A DNA stretch of 64,000 nt from Paenibacillus soyae (GTDB taxonomy: Bacteria; Bacillota; Bacilli; Paenibacillales; Paenibacillaceae): contig NZ_JANIPJ010000019.1 in NCBI RefSeq assembly GCF_024623455.1, positions 62,001 to 126,000 on the forward strand, given 5' to 3'. The position numbers and the translations under genes were made by a program. The notes under the pieces were generated by a model. It saw only the letters and a list, made by a program, of their open reading frames with translations, ran no database searches and had not been told where the DNA came from. Below, piece after piece: positions 16,197 through 25,124 of this stretch (within the stretch, counting starts at the first letter, position 1; every line of letters starts with the position of its first letter).

Positions 16197-16424
16197 TCAA
16201 TTTTTTTTGAAAAGTTTTTTGAGATCCTCCGCAGTGACTGAGCCAGCCGCCGCCTTCTTGTTCTCCTCTTGAATTACCTCGTAAATCTCTTTGCGGTAAA
16301 TGTCTATCTCTCTGGGAGCGCGGATGCCAAGCCTCACTTGGTCGCCCTCCACCCCCACGACCACAATCTCGATATTATGATCAATGACAATAGACTCGCC
16401 GGTCCGGCGGGACAATACAAGCAT
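16197..16424 (-). CDS. csrA: Carbon storage regulator CsrA
   Basis: A 75-residue RNA-binding protein with the canonical MLVLSRRTGESIVI opening and the RAPREIDIYRKEIYEVIQ core. The dimer binds GGA in loops and near ribosome binding sites to repress translation; its established Gram-positive target is hag mRNA, and FliW antagonises it. It is 12 bases after fliW. The tail beyond residue 58 (AAAGSVTAEDLKKLFKKN) is longer than in the Escherichia coli protein, as is common in Gram-positives. Confidence 0.97.
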   Translation of the reverse strand: MLVLSRRTGESIVIDHNIEIVVVGVEGDQVRLGIRAPREIDIYRKEIYEVIQEENKKAAAGSVTAEDLKKLFKKN

Positions 16425-16436
16425 CTCGATTCCTCC

Positions 16437-16841
16437 TTATGGTCGAATGACGGGGGCCCGCGTCCCGAATGGCGAATTCTGCAGGATAAGCTGTCTGCCG
16501 CGGTGATTCGCATTATTTAATAGCACAGGCGCCTGCAGATTGATCGTAGAGTCTTGTATCGATTCTCGCAGCGTCATAATCGCCCACACCTCGAGCTCCG
16601 ATTCCGTCTCTATTTCCATCTCAAGCTTTGCCGATTCCGATAGATCCCATTCATACTCGGGATAATAAATGAAAGGATTGGCCACTATGAAAGAAACGTG
16701 CTCGTCCTCCTCGGAGCGCATGACTTTAAGCGGAAGCTCCTCTCCGATATCTTCAATATCTTCAAAGATAAAAACCCTCAAATGCTCAAAACCGGGAATT
16801 CCTTGGTCGAAAACATATTTTTTTGCGGAGTCATTCGTCAC
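16437..16841 (-). CDS. fliW: Flagellar assembly factor FliW
   Basis: FliW binds CsrA, and is itself titrated by cytoplasmic Hag, so that hag translation follows filament assembly. The fold is recognisable from FDQGIPGFEHLRVF, the SFIVANPF strand and VLLNNANHRGRQ. A GTG start (VTNDSAKKYV) is chosen: AGGAGG is nine bases before it, whereas the ATG three codons upstream directly abuts AGGAGG and could hardly be used. That gives 134 residues. It is directly upstream of csrA, the standard order. Confidence 0.93.
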   Translation of the reverse strand: MTNDSAKKYVFDQGIPGFEHLRVFIFEDIEDIGEELPLKVMRSEEDEHVSFIVANPFIYYPEYEWDLSESAKLEMEIETESELEVWAIMTLRESIQDSTINLQAPVLLNNANHRGRQLILQNSPFGTRAPVIRP

Positions 16842-16871
16842 GGATGGCATCCTCCTTGTTATTCAAAACAA

Positions 16872-16920
16872 AAGCTATAGGCTCGTCCGCTAGCTTCCGC
16901 AAACGACAAACCTATAGCTT
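16872..16920 (-). terminator. Terminator after yviE
   Basis: Perfect 10-base arms AAGCTATAGG/CCTATAGCTT with a 29-base interior are followed on the minus strand by TTTTGTTTTG. It lies between yviE and fliW and may separate the flg operon from fliW-csrA, or partly attenuate read-through. Confidence 0.6.
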
Positions 16921-16940
16921 AATGTAAACATATTATGAGG

Positions 16941-17507
16941 TCAAATGCGACTGTCAATTTGAGGAGGGGTGATGATAACGCTCGGAGGCTGACTCATATA
17001 AATATCAAGCTTGCCTCGTTCATAGTGATGAATTGGCGCATTCACCCGGACATCCAGTTCTACGCGGCCGGGAGTCGTCTCGATGTTCAAGTTCCCCGGA
17101 GTATAATAGACATCAACATTATCAATGGAAGCCGGTCCTCGAAAGTCCATCTCCGGGAACGTTCTCTTCCATTCCTTCGCCATGGATGCGATCGGTTTGC
17201 CGCCCGTATGGATGGCGGCCATCTGATTACCCTTCTCTACGATCCGGCCAAGCCCTTGTAATGCGATATTCGAAGCTTGCGAATAGATTTTGGACATCGT
17301 CTCCAAATTGTTGCCAAGTGCCAACGCATCCCAAGCTTTCTCTTGATCGATCTCAAGCGTGCCTCTTGTCGTCGAGAAATGCTGCTCGGGCCTGACCTGG
17401 CGCATATTCACGCTTGCTCGAGGCTGCTGCAGATCTTGAATGCCGGGATCGGCATCTATACTTAACTTAGCATGCTGGAGCCGAATATCGAGCGTAGGTA
17501 TCTGCAT
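16941..17507 (-). CDS. yviE: YviE-like protein (DUF6470)
   Basis: This 188-residue protein occupies the place of yviE between flgL and fliW in B. subtilis and shares its character: MQIPTLDIRLQHAKLSID start, a central helical stretch and a beta-rich Pro-rich end (GRVELDVRVNAPIHHYERG). Its role is unknown; conserved linkage suggests a flagellar function. No signal peptide. An AAGGA lies 11 bases upstream of the ATG. Confidence 0.85.
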   Translation of the reverse strand: MQIPTLDIRLQHAKLSIDADPGIQDLQQPRASVNMRQVRPEQHFSTTRGTLEIDQEKAWDALALGNNLETMSKIYSQASNIALQGLGRIVEKGNQMAAIHTGGKPIASMAKEWKRTFPEMDFRGPASIDNVDVYYTPGNLNIETTPGRVELDVRVNAPIHHYERGKLDIYMSQPPSVIITPPQIDSRI

Positions 17508-17521
17508 CTGAACGACCGTCC

Positions 17522-18469
17522 TTATCTCAGGAAGTCAACCAAGCTTGGACGAATAAGCTGCGCCCCTACGGATAGAGAAGCCTGATAAACGTTCTCCTCC
17601 ATCTTCAAGTTGGTAATGACCTCTGCCATATCCGCATCCTCGGTTTTGGACTTCACCGTCTGGAGGTTCACGTCAATGTCTTCCAAGCGAGCCTGGATAA
17701 TCTCGACCCTGTTGATTCTAGCGCCGATCTCCGCCCGTTTGGTGAGCATTTTGTTCATGCGCGTATCTACCTGCTCTATTAGCTCGGAAACGCCTTCCTG
17801 GTTGCCGGCCGCGAACATTTCATGCGCCCTGCGCATGAGCTGGAACACATTATCGCTCGCGGTATCGGCATCGGAAGCGATAGCCTCGCCGAACACTTCG
17901 TTGCCGGTAATATTGGCCGACATGGTCATCCCGGCGGACAATTCGTATTTGACCGTGGCTTGATCCGTCGTAATATTATACGCCTTAACGGCAGGCGGTA
18001 CGGCTGCTTCCGTCAATCCCATTGTCGGATAGGGCTTCTCGCCCGTTTGCTCGCCATTGAAGACTTGCTTCCCGTTAAACTGGCTGTTCCCGATCTCAAC
18101 CATTTGATTATAAAGCTGCGAAATTTCGGTGTTAATGGAATCCAGGCTAGTTTGCTCCAACGCTCCGTTAGAGCCTTGAACAAGGAGTTCACGGAAACGC
18201 TGCATGATGTCGCCGGCTTGACCGATCGTCGTATCCGTATATTGCAGAATCGACAGGCTGGTATCTACGTTTTTGATATATTGGTCGTTCGCCTGCAATT
18301 CGCTTCTATAACGCAGCGAGAACGTAATGCCTACCGGATCGTCGGATGGTTTGTTAATCTTCATCCCCGTCGAAAGCTGATCCTGCAAGGTGTTCATTCT
18401 GCCAAGATTATTCGTGATGTTACGCAGCAATTGCGAGTTCATCATGGTTTGCGTTACGCGTAAGGACAT
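17522..18469 (-). CDS. flgL: Flagellar hook-filament junction protein FlgL
   Basis: FlgL (HAP3) links FlgK to the flagellin filament. The flagellin-like N-terminus (LRVTQTMMNSQLLRNITNNL) and C-terminal helix are intact over 315 residues, the usual size. RBS GAGGTG is well placed before the ATG. It is 31 bases downstream of flgK and is read with it. Exported through the flagellar secretion system. Confidence 0.95.
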   Translation of the reverse strand: MSLRVTQTMMNSQLLRNITNNLGRMNTLQDQLSTGMKINKPSDDPVGITFSLRYRSELQANDQYIKNVDTSLSILQYTDTTIGQAGDIMQRFRELLVQGSNGALEQTSLDSINTEISQLYNQMVEIGNSQFNGKQVFNGEQTGEKPYPTMGLTEAAVPPAVKAYNITTDQATVKYELSAGMTMSANITGNEVFGEAIASDADTASDNVFQLMRRAHEMFAAGNQEGVSELIEQVDTRMNKMLTKRAEIGARINRVEIIQARLEDIDVNLQTVKSKTEDADMAEVITNLKMEENVYQASLSVGAQLIRPSLVDFLR

Positions 18470-18500
18470 GCTTGGTCACCTCTGCATTGTTCAATTTATA

Positions 18501-20060
18501 TTAGAGACCTACACGGCCCATGCCGTTAATCACTTTATTCAGCAGCTCGTCTATCATGGTCATGTTACGCGCTGCGGCGTTATAGGCATGCTGGAACTTG
18601 ATCAAATTCGACATTTCTTCGTCCAGTGAGACGCCGCTTACCGACTGCCTGCGCGCGTCGACCTGCTCGACGATAATCTGCTGATTGCTCTGCATGCGGG
18701 ACGCTTCGGACGCTTGCACGCCTAATTGCCCGACCACCGAACGGAAATACGCGTCGATGGTGTTCTTGTTCTCTCCGGTTCCGGCATCGAAGTCGAACCT
18801 TGCATCGCGCATTTGCGAGAACAGCACCGCGAGCGAGTTGTTGCCGCTAACGACGGTATCCGTGCCGCCGGCATCGGTCGTCACGCGCATGGAAGTCGCG
18901 ATCAAGTTGGAATTGGCCGCAATCTCCGGATTCAAAGTAATGTTAGCGGCTGTTAGTCCGGTCGTGCCTCCGGACGCATCGGTGAAGAATGGCAGACCCG
19001 GCTCGTCTCCTGCAAGACTGTACCCGAGCTGATGCAATCCGTTCAGACCATTCACCGTTACGACCGTATCCTCTTCCAGCGTCCGATTCAGACTGGTTAC
19101 CGCCGTCCCGTTAATAACCGTTCCGATGGGGAGAACGGCGCCCTTAGGCAGCGTGACCTGGAATTCTCCGTTCGCCATGGTTTGAACCATTGTATCCAAC
19201 TCATCCATGTATCCTTGGACAAAATGATCGCGCGAGTAGATAGTTCCATAAATAGCCCCGCTGTTCAAATCGCCTGATTCCACCGCGTCGTTAATGGAAT
19301 CGACTGTTAGAGGCGTCGCCGTCCCTCCGGCCACGAGCTCCATATCGCCCATCGTCACCCGATAACCGGAGTCGAGCTCTTCGACGCGAATATTGACGAG
19401 CCCGGACAATTGATCCGTTAGCAAATCTCTCTGGTCTCTTAAATCGTTTGCATTGTCGCCCAGGCCTTCGATTCTTCGAATCTCATCGTTTAGCTGAGCG
19501 ATGCTGGTGGCGATCGAATTCGCCGTGTTCATGTTAATCTCGACATTTTCCGTGAGGTCCGCCTTCAAATCGCTCAGCTGTTTGGCGGTATAATTAAACG
19601 CGTCGACCATGGCGAGCGTTTGCTCCTTAACAACCTTGCGGCCATCGGCATTCTCGGGGTTTTTGCTTAAATCCGACCATGCGTTCCAGAAATTCGAGAT
19701 CACGCTGCGGATGCCCGTATCGCTTGGTTCGTTCACGATTCCTTCCAGCTTCGACAACGTGTCCATCTGGACGTCGTAATTCCCCTGCGATTTGTATTCG
19801 TTCCGGAATTGATTGTCCAGGAACTTCTCCCGGATGCGCGTGATGGAGCTGGCCTCCACGCCCGTTCCCAACTGGCCTGCCGCTGCGGACTTTGAATAAC
19901 CCAGCGCGTCGATCGGCCTGGTCGCCGTCATGTTCACGACCTGCCGGGAATATCCCACCGTATTCGCGTTAGCGATATTATGTCCCGTTGTATTCAACGC
20001 CGATTGCGTGGTGAACAAGCTGCGTCTAGCCGTCTCTAGTCCATGGAAAGTGGAAGCCAT
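18501..20060 (-). CDS. flgK: Flagellar hook-associated protein FlgK
   Basis: FlgK (HAP1) is the first junction protein on the hook. The N-terminus STFHGLETARRSLFTTQSAL continues into GHNIANANTVGYSRQVV, the hallmark of rod/hook family proteins, and the C-terminal VSLDEEMSNLIKFQHAY helix is present. 519 residues, full length. It lies between flgN, its chaperone, and flgL. Confidence 0.96.
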   Translation of the reverse strand: MASTFHGLETARRSLFTTQSALNTTGHNIANANTVGYSRQVVNMTATRPIDALGYSKSAAAGQLGTGVEASSITRIREKFLDNQFRNEYKSQGNYDVQMDTLSKLEGIVNEPSDTGIRSVISNFWNAWSDLSKNPENADGRKVVKEQTLAMVDAFNYTAKQLSDLKADLTENVEINMNTANSIATSIAQLNDEIRRIEGLGDNANDLRDQRDLLTDQLSGLVNIRVEELDSGYRVTMGDMELVAGGTATPLTVDSINDAVESGDLNSGAIYGTIYSRDHFVQGYMDELDTMVQTMANGEFQVTLPKGAVLPIGTVINGTAVTSLNRTLEEDTVVTVNGLNGLHQLGYSLAGDEPGLPFFTDASGGTTGLTAANITLNPEIAANSNLIATSMRVTTDAGGTDTVVSGNNSLAVLFSQMRDARFDFDAGTGENKNTIDAYFRSVVGQLGVQASEASRMQSNQQIIVEQVDARRQSVSGVSLDEEMSNLIKFQHAYNAAARNMTMIDELLNKVINGMGRVGL

Positions 20061-20083
20061 GTCCGTCTCTCACTCCTCTAAGC

Positions 20084-20590
20084 TTAAGTCTTAATATTGA
20101 ATTGGCTCGCGCGCCTGCGGGCGGCGTCCTGTATATGCCGATGATAAGTGACGTCGTCTTCCTCGGGTCCCAGCAGCAAATCCTGCGAGAAATGCAAGTA
20201 TTCAAGCGTCATCTTCACTAATTGTTGGTTGAATTCGTTAATTTCCTGCAGCTCCGTCACGACCGCGTTCAGCTCGTCCCACAACCGTTGCAGCAGCTGC
20301 TTCTCACCCGCGTGGTAAACCATCTGGATGAGCTTCTCCAGCTTGAACGAACGCTGATGGCCGCTAATCTTCTGCGACGTCATATATTTGCCCACCAGGA
20401 AGATCCGGCTCTGCTCGAGCTTCAGGATCTGGTCAAGGATCTTCTTCTCCTTGTTCGCGATATAGGAAAGCGAATCGATGCTGTTCTGTCTGAGCGCCTC
20501 CGTCTTCGCCTTCCCGTATTCGATCAGCTGCTTGTGCTCGTGGATCAGTTCCTCAAGCGTTGCGGCAATTTGCTGAATGGTCTCGTTCAT
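20084..20590 (-). CDS. flgN: FlgN-family flagellar export chaperone
   Basis: A 168-residue, largely helical cytosolic protein (heptads through residues 1-130) located between flgM and flgK, the position of flgN (yvyG) in B. subtilis. FlgN chaperones FlgK and FlgL before export. RBS GGGAG seven bases upstream. Sequence conservation in this family is weak; context carries the call. Confidence 0.88.
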   Translation of the reverse strand: MNETIQQIAATLEELIHEHKQLIEYGKAKTEALRQNSIDSLSYIANKEKKILDQILKLEQSRIFLVGKYMTSQKISGHQRSFKLEKLIQMVYHAGEKQLLQRLWDELNAVVTELQEINEFNQQLVKMTLEYLHFSQDLLLGPEEDDVTYHRHIQDAARRRASQFNIKT

Positions 20591-20594
20591 CCCG

Positions 20595-20861
20595 CTACTC
20601 CCTTATGAACGGCAGAAGCTTCTCGGCGATCTTGCCGGCATCGACATGATACGTGCCCGATGAGACTGCTTGCTTCAGCTCGTTGATTCTCGCGCTGCGT
20701 TCCGTCTCGTTCAGCTTGCTTGTCGACAGCATCTCCATCGCGGCAGCGGAAATTTGCACTTCGTCCTTCTGCTTCGCTTTCTTCGTGTTGTCCGCGCGCG
20801 GCTCATTCTGTTTCGCGTAGGGATTGGTTGCTCCAACACGTTTGGTTTCGTTTATCTTCAA
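20595..20861 (-). CDS. flgM: Anti-sigma-D factor FlgM
   Basis: FlgM binds sigma-D and silences late flagellar genes until the hook-basal body is complete. The 88-residue protein starts KINETKRVGATNPY and ends with the helical sigma-binding region (INELKQAVSSGTYHVD, then KIAEKLLPF). A TTG start is chosen: GAGGTG is six bases before it, the result aligns with MKIN of B. subtilis FlgM, and the GTG three codons upstream sits on the RBS itself. Confidence 0.93.
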   Translation of the reverse strand: MKINETKRVGATNPYAKQNEPRADNTKKAKQKDEVQISAAAMEMLSTSKLNETERSARINELKQAVSSGTYHVDAGKIAEKLLPFIRE

Positions 20862-20894
20862 TGTTCTCACCTCATTGTGATCAGCAACTAAAAA

Positions 20895-20926
20895 AGCCGA
20901 TTAACCTTATACAAGTATTATCGGCT
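20895..20926 (-). terminator. Hairpin between yvyF and flgM
   Basis: AGCCGAT pairs with ATCGGCT and is followed on the minus strand by six T. It would end or attenuate yvyF transcripts. It overlaps the sigma-D-like -10 box, so the two signals share the same bases. Confidence 0.6.
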
Positions 20927-20940
20927 CTCGTCATATTTTA
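20918..20940 (-). promoter_or_regulatory. Sigma-D-like -10 element upstream of flgM
   Basis: GCCGATAA on the minus strand matches the sigma-D -10 consensus, and TAAA lies 11 bases upstream, the same short spacing seen before flaG. flgM is under sigma-D in B. subtilis, which supports function. The -10 is inside the left arm of the hairpin here. Confidence 0.45.
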
Positions 20941-20958
20941 ATGAATAGTATCCAGAAA

Positions 20959-21381
20959 TTATCTGCCTTTATACTCGCTGATTCCGCGATATGCGGTTTT
21001 CTCCGCTTGCTTCTGTTTCTCAAGCTGGGCAGCTTTAGCGCTTTCATCCTCCATCATCCTGCGCGTATCCTTCGTCAGGCGGGAGCGGCAATCCTCGCAC
21101 AGATGGTTCTCGCGGATCAATGTCCCGCATGATTCGCATGGGAAAGACATATTAGGCGCGTTCACAATGGAGATCCGGCCTTCGCGAATGAATTTCGTAA
21201 TTTGTCTAATGGCGACGCCCGTGGCGTCCGAAAGCTCATGGATGATAGCACCCTTGTTCTCGCGAAGGTAGTCGGCGCAAAGCTGATACTCTCTATCGAT
21301 ATCCTTCATGCATGCCGGGCACACATCTCTAAAATTTTTGGCAAAAATCTTCCCGCAGCGAGGACAGTTATCCACGTTCAT
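20959..21381 (-). CDS. yvyF: YvyF-like flagellar-region zinc-ribbon protein
   Basis: 140 residues with two Cys pairs (CPRCG with CPACM at 6-24, and CESCG with CEDCR at about 82-98), a probable double zinc ribbon, flanking a small helical segment with winged-helix character (LSDATGVAIRQITKFIREGRI). The family sits between comFC and flgM in many Bacillales. A regulatory role is suspected, because part of it resembles a DNA-binding helix pair; no reaction is known. RBS GAGGGGG. Confidence 0.88.
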   Translation of the reverse strand: MNVDNCPRCGKIFAKNFRDVCPACMKDIDREYQLCADYLRENKGAIIHELSDATGVAIRQITKFIREGRISIVNAPNMSFPCESCGTLIRENHLCEDCRSRLTKDTRRMMEDESAKAAQLEKQKQAEKTAYRGISEYKGR

Positions 21382-21489
21382 CGCTTGAAGCCCCCTCTTG
21401 TCCTAAATAATCCTACTTTCATATTAACGGATTCCGACAGTATTTTCATTAGGAAAAATTACGGATACGTGCAGGAAATGACAGCTTTT

Positions 21490-22419
21490 CTATGAACGCG
21501 ACCACGTGAGGACGTATACCTTAAGGGGCTGACAAGCATGGCGCAGCAAAACTTCGGAGCAGGCCTCGACCGTGCTTCCCGTCGTGTAAATATCGTCGAT
21601 AAGGAGAACTCGGAGCTCTCTGGACGCGTCCGCATGCAATGCCTCCAGCTCCTTCAGCGACGATTCGTTCACTTCGAAAAGCGACTTCGCCACCCGCATG
21701 CGCTCCGCCCGCGATTTGAAGCTCATCTTCTCCGAGTGATGCGCCCGGACGAGCAGATCGTACGACGGAATACCGTATCGCCTCGATAGATACCGCGCCA
21801 GCTCAGCCGCCTGATTGAAGCCGCGCTCTTCCGCCCGCTCCGCGCTGATGGGCACGAAGGCGACAGCGTCCCAAATGCCGTTGGCGGGCTGGTTCTTCAA
21901 GCTGCGGTTATGGAGGGCGATCCGAAACGGATGAATGCCTGCATTTCTTGGCAGACTTGGGGCGGCAGGCGCGGCTTTGGCCAGCTCTTCGGTCAGCTTA
22001 AGGAAAGGCGGCACCAGCATCTCCGCAAGCAGCGGGGCCAGACGCTCGAGGCCCCTATATTTGTACAAGGCCAGCCAGCTGCGCATGACGGGATCGTACG
22101 TTACGGCGCTGCGATTCAAGACAAAGTGACGATTCGGACGGCGGCCGCAATCCTCGCAGTGAATGCCTCTCCCGCATATCGGACAGAGGATTCGCTCGAG
22201 CCACGGGATGGAGGAACGGCAGCTTATGCATAGTGAATGGTTCAACAAGCGAGCCGCTGCGGGGGCGCCGCCGGATCGGACTTCGGCAGGCTGCGCTTGA
22301 CCGAAGGCTTTGCCGCATACGACGCAGCCTTCTTGGTGAGGCGCCATCCATGTAACGGACCGGTTGCCCGCGGTACGCAAGCCGGACAACAGGCGTGTGA
22401 TGGTTCGTATAATGCTCAT
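21490..22419 (-). CDS. comFC: ComFC-type phosphoribosyltransferase-like competence protein
   Basis: The C-terminal domain is a type I phosphoribosyltransferase fold with the PRPP loop VLLIDDIYTTGSTVEAC; an N-terminal zinc ribbon uses CPICGRGIHCEDCGR. ComFC is needed for transformation in several bacteria, working with the helicase ComFA at the DNA uptake site. At 309 residues it is longer than the ~240 usual, from an extended N-terminus and a Pro/Ala-rich insert around residue 160. The ATGA overlap with comFA indicates coupling. No comFB lies between the two. Confidence 0.93.
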   Translation of the reverse strand: MSIIRTITRLLSGLRTAGNRSVTWMAPHQEGCVVCGKAFGQAQPAEVRSGGAPAAARLLNHSLCISCRSSIPWLERILCPICGRGIHCEDCGRRPNRHFVLNRSAVTYDPVMRSWLALYKYRGLERLAPLLAEMLVPPFLKLTEELAKAAPAAPSLPRNAGIHPFRIALHNRSLKNQPANGIWDAVAFVPISAERAEERGFNQAAELARYLSRRYGIPSYDLLVRAHHSEKMSFKSRAERMRVAKSLFEVNESSLKELEALHADASRELRVLLIDDIYTTGSTVEACSEVLLRHACQPLKVYVLTWSRS

Positions 22420-24518
22420 GAGCGACTCCCCCTCTTGCCAGACTCCAGCAGGAACCCTCTCGCCCTGGCGAACCGATTCATCGTTCGAATGTGACGGACG
22501 GCGCGAAGCTGGGACTGATTCCTCTCCGGCGCAAAAAAGGAGACGCTCCCGTTCGGATCGGCCGCATTCCGCCCCGCCCTTCCCGCCATCTGCACGAGCG
22601 AAGCCTCGTCGAACAGCTTGCCGTCCGCGTCCATGATGATTACATCGCTCTTTGGGATGGTCACGCCCCTCTCCAGAATCGTCGTCGTCACCAAGACGCG
22701 GATATCCGCGGTGCGGAAAGCGGCGACCTTAGAAGAACGCTCCGGATCCTGCGAGGAAGTGGCCGCTACAAGAGCTGAGGGCAGCCGCAGCTTATCCCGG
22801 AGGAGCGCGGCGAAAGGCTCGGATTGCGCGATCCGCTGAACGAACAGGAACAATTGGGCCCCTCGATCGAGCGAGGCTTGAATAACCTTCTGCAGCGATG
22901 CAGGCAGCTTGCCGGAAGACAACATCGCATGGACGGGGGGCGAGCGCCTTAGTATCGGAACCGGAAGCGGATGCCGATGGTAGCGGACAGGCACGCGCGC
23001 ATGCGCCAGCTCCCCCCGCTTCGCCGCCCGCTGCAGCTCAATCGGCGGCGTTGCAGATAGAAGCAGACGCGGCGCTCCGGGCAGGCAGCTCTTGTCCGCC
23101 GCATATTTCAGCAGCGGATCGCCATGATAAGGATAGGCATCTATTTCATCTAATATGACAAGATCAAACGCATGATGGAACCGGAACAGCTGATGCGTCG
23201 TCGATAAGGTAATATCTCCGCGCTCCCAGCGCTGCTCGCTTCCGCCATACAGGGTGACGACGGCAGCTTCGGGGAAGGCGCGCCGAATACGAGGGTCCAG
23301 CTCCAGCACGACGTCGCGCCTGGGCGATGCGATGAGCGCTCTTCCGCCGCGGCGCAGCACCGACTCGACGAGCGGGAATACCATCTCCGTCTTGCCCGCT
23401 CCGGTCACGGCCCAGAGCAGGAAGTTGCGAATATCCGAGCGCTCGCCGGTCGGCTGCCGGCTCACTCGCAGCTTAGGACGGCCTTGGACAGCCCTCCCCT
23501 CTATAAAGTGCAGGGCCTCTTCCGTCGCCGCAAGCTGCGCCGGACTGAGGCCCCAATGCGCCAGCCGGCCCGCAACCGGGGCCGTCTCGGCTTCCCGGGC
23601 CGCGGGCCAGGCACCGCGGCCGCCACCCAACCCTTGCTGCGCTAGAGGCTCGTACACGCCCTCTACCAGCAGCTCGCATTCGCGGCTCCGCCCCATCGTG
23701 AGGCAGGCTTCGCAATAACTGCACAAGCGCCCGCAGGCCAGGCACCGCGAGCGCCGCAGCCGAGCCTCCCCGCTGCCGCAGCGCCGGCAGCGCAGCCGGC
23801 GCCGGGCGTCCGGCCGCCCGCCCTCAACGGCGGCGACCGCTCCGCGGAGGCGCACGCGCCCGAGCAGCGCCGCCAGCTGAATCGCTTCGCGCCAGCTGGC
23901 GGCGGCCCCGGGACCGCCGGCGCCCAAGAGCTCGCGCGCTTCGCCGCTTAGCAGCGCGCGGCCAGAGAGCAGCGACGCGGCGCGCTCGGCCGCCGCCGCG
24001 TCAACCCCGCCGCGCGCCGCCCCGTTAGGCTCGCGCCGCCAGAGCTCCGCGCAGGCAAGCAGCCTCGCCAGCTCAGCCTCAGTGATCCCTGACTCCCGGC
24101 GCTTCTTCCGCTTGAACCATAGCCGCCAACTGCGCCCTCGCTTCGCACTTGTAGCCGCATCATCACCCGTCAGCCGAATCATGCACTCAAGCTCTATTAA
24201 GCCATCGACCCACACCTTATCGCTCGAAGCCCCTTGTTCTAACAGCGAAACTGCTCTCTTCTCTGCTTTCTTCTTTGCTCTTCCCCGTCGATCACTTCCC
24301 CTTATGTACTTCCCGCCACGCTCCCCCATCCTCCACCATTCCGCAATCTGACAAGCCTGTCCAAGCGGCAGCTGCTCCTTCCAGAACCACGCCGCCTCTA
24401 CGTGCTCCTGTGCCGCATGACTGCCGCCGAACCAATAGGCGCGATCCACCTCCGGCGCAATCGTCACTCTTCCCTCCCACTTGCCGTTTCTTCTTAACGC
24501 ATACAAGTAAGCCCTCAT
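22416..24518 (-). CDS. comFA: ComFA-type DNA helicase/translocase with long N-terminal extension
   Basis: ATP-driven helicase of the competence DNA uptake machine. The helicase core runs from about residue 345: Walker A VTGAGKTEM, the Walker B-type box DEID, LLSATPP, then the C-terminal RecA domain with TTTILERGVTIP and MAGRAGRN. A four-cysteine zinc site (RRCGSGEARL, then CLACGRLCSYC) lies near residues 240-275, as in ComFA. At 700 residues the protein is about 200 longer than the B. subtilis form; the additional N-terminal part is Ala/Arg-rich and coded by very GC-rich DNA. RBS GGGGGAG before the ATG. Confidence 0.93.
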   Translation of the reverse strand: MRAYLYALRRNGKWEGRVTIAPEVDRAYWFGGSHAAQEHVEAAWFWKEQLPLGQACQIAEWWRMGERGGKYIRGSDRRGRAKKKAEKRAVSLLEQGASSDKVWVDGLIELECMIRLTGDDAATSAKRGRSWRLWFKRKKRRESGITEAELARLLACAELWRREPNGAARGGVDAAAAERAASLLSGRALLSGEARELLGAGGPGAAASWREAIQLAALLGRVRLRGAVAAVEGGRPDARRRLRCRRCGSGEARLRRSRCLACGRLCSYCEACLTMGRSRECELLVEGVYEPLAQQGLGGGRGAWPAAREAETAPVAGRLAHWGLSPAQLAATEEALHFIEGRAVQGRPKLRVSRQPTGERSDIRNFLLWAVTGAGKTEMVFPLVESVLRRGGRALIASPRRDVVLELDPRIRRAFPEAAVVTLYGGSEQRWERGDITLSTTHQLFRFHHAFDLVILDEIDAYPYHGDPLLKYAADKSCLPGAPRLLLSATPPIELQRAAKRGELAHARVPVRYHRHPLPVPILRRSPPVHAMLSSGKLPASLQKVIQASLDRGAQLFLFVQRIAQSEPFAALLRDKLRLPSALVAATSSQDPERSSKVAAFRTADIRVLVTTTILERGVTIPKSDVIIMDADGKLFDEASLVQMAGRAGRNAADPNGSVSFFAPERNQSQLRAVRHIRTMNRFARARGFLLESGKRGSRS

Positions 24519-24585
24519 CCGTTACTCCCCCATAATTCCGATTCGAATGCCGCTACCGGACACCATCACCGGCCCAAACCAAAAA

Positions 24586-24626
24586 AAGCACACCTGACCC
24601 GCCGCATGGGCGAATCAAGTGTGCTT
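24586..24626 (-). terminator. Terminator after the small membrane protein gene
   Basis: Arms AAGCACAC/GTGTGCTT with an inner GCCC/GGC stem and seven T following on the minus strand. It lies between this gene and comFA, so comFA needs its own promoter. Confidence 0.85.
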
Positions 24627-24646
24627 CACTATGTCTGCATTATAGG

Positions 24647-25108
24647 TCAAAACGGCATCTTCGACAAGTCGGCCGGATTCTGCAGATCGACGAGCACGGC
24701 GTGCTCCGATTCCGACACGACCCCCTCGGCTTGCAGCATCCACATCATGTGGACGGCACCCTCATTTCCCTGCAAGCGCTTTCCATCTTCGGTCTCCGTA
24801 TCCGCTTGCGGCTTCTGCGCATGCACATGAACTTGCTTGCCGCTTCTTCTCCAGCGCTCAACGATGGCAAGCGTCTCGTCGGAAGCCCCTCGATCCACCA
24901 CCGTCAGCCGCACATCCTTGCCTATCCAGCGGGAGAAAGCATGAAGCATTCTCAAGTACCACTCCATCTGCTCCGCCTGACCTTTATCGGCAATCAGCAC
25001 GTAATGCTTGCTCTTGCGCGATTTCCCTCGGCCGATCCAATGGGCAAGATGAACGAGCAGCGCCGCAGCGGCGTAACAGCCTATGATAATCAGCAGAACA
25101 TTCAGCAT
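24647..25108 (-). CDS. Small membrane-anchored protein of unknown function
   Basis: A 153-residue protein with one N-terminal transmembrane segment (LNVLLIIIGCYAAAALLVHL) and a cytosolic domain with strands and helices (HYVLIADKGQAEQMEWYL, then RLTVVDRGASDETLAIV). The VDRGASDET segment recalls GT2 donor-binding strands, but the rest is too short for a transferase. RBS GAGGAGG precedes the ATG and is itself preceded by a hairpin repeat array. It is a hypothetical gene; I could not assign a function. Confidence 0.7.
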   Translation of the reverse strand: MLNVLLIIIGCYAAAALLVHLAHWIGRGKSRKSKHYVLIADKGQAEQMEWYLRMLHAFSRWIGKDVRLTVVDRGASDETLAIVERWRRSGKQVHVHAQKPQADTETEDGKRLQGNEGAVHMMWMLQAEGVVSESEHAVLVDLQNPADLSKMPF

Positions 25109-25124
25109 GTCGGCACCTCCTCAA

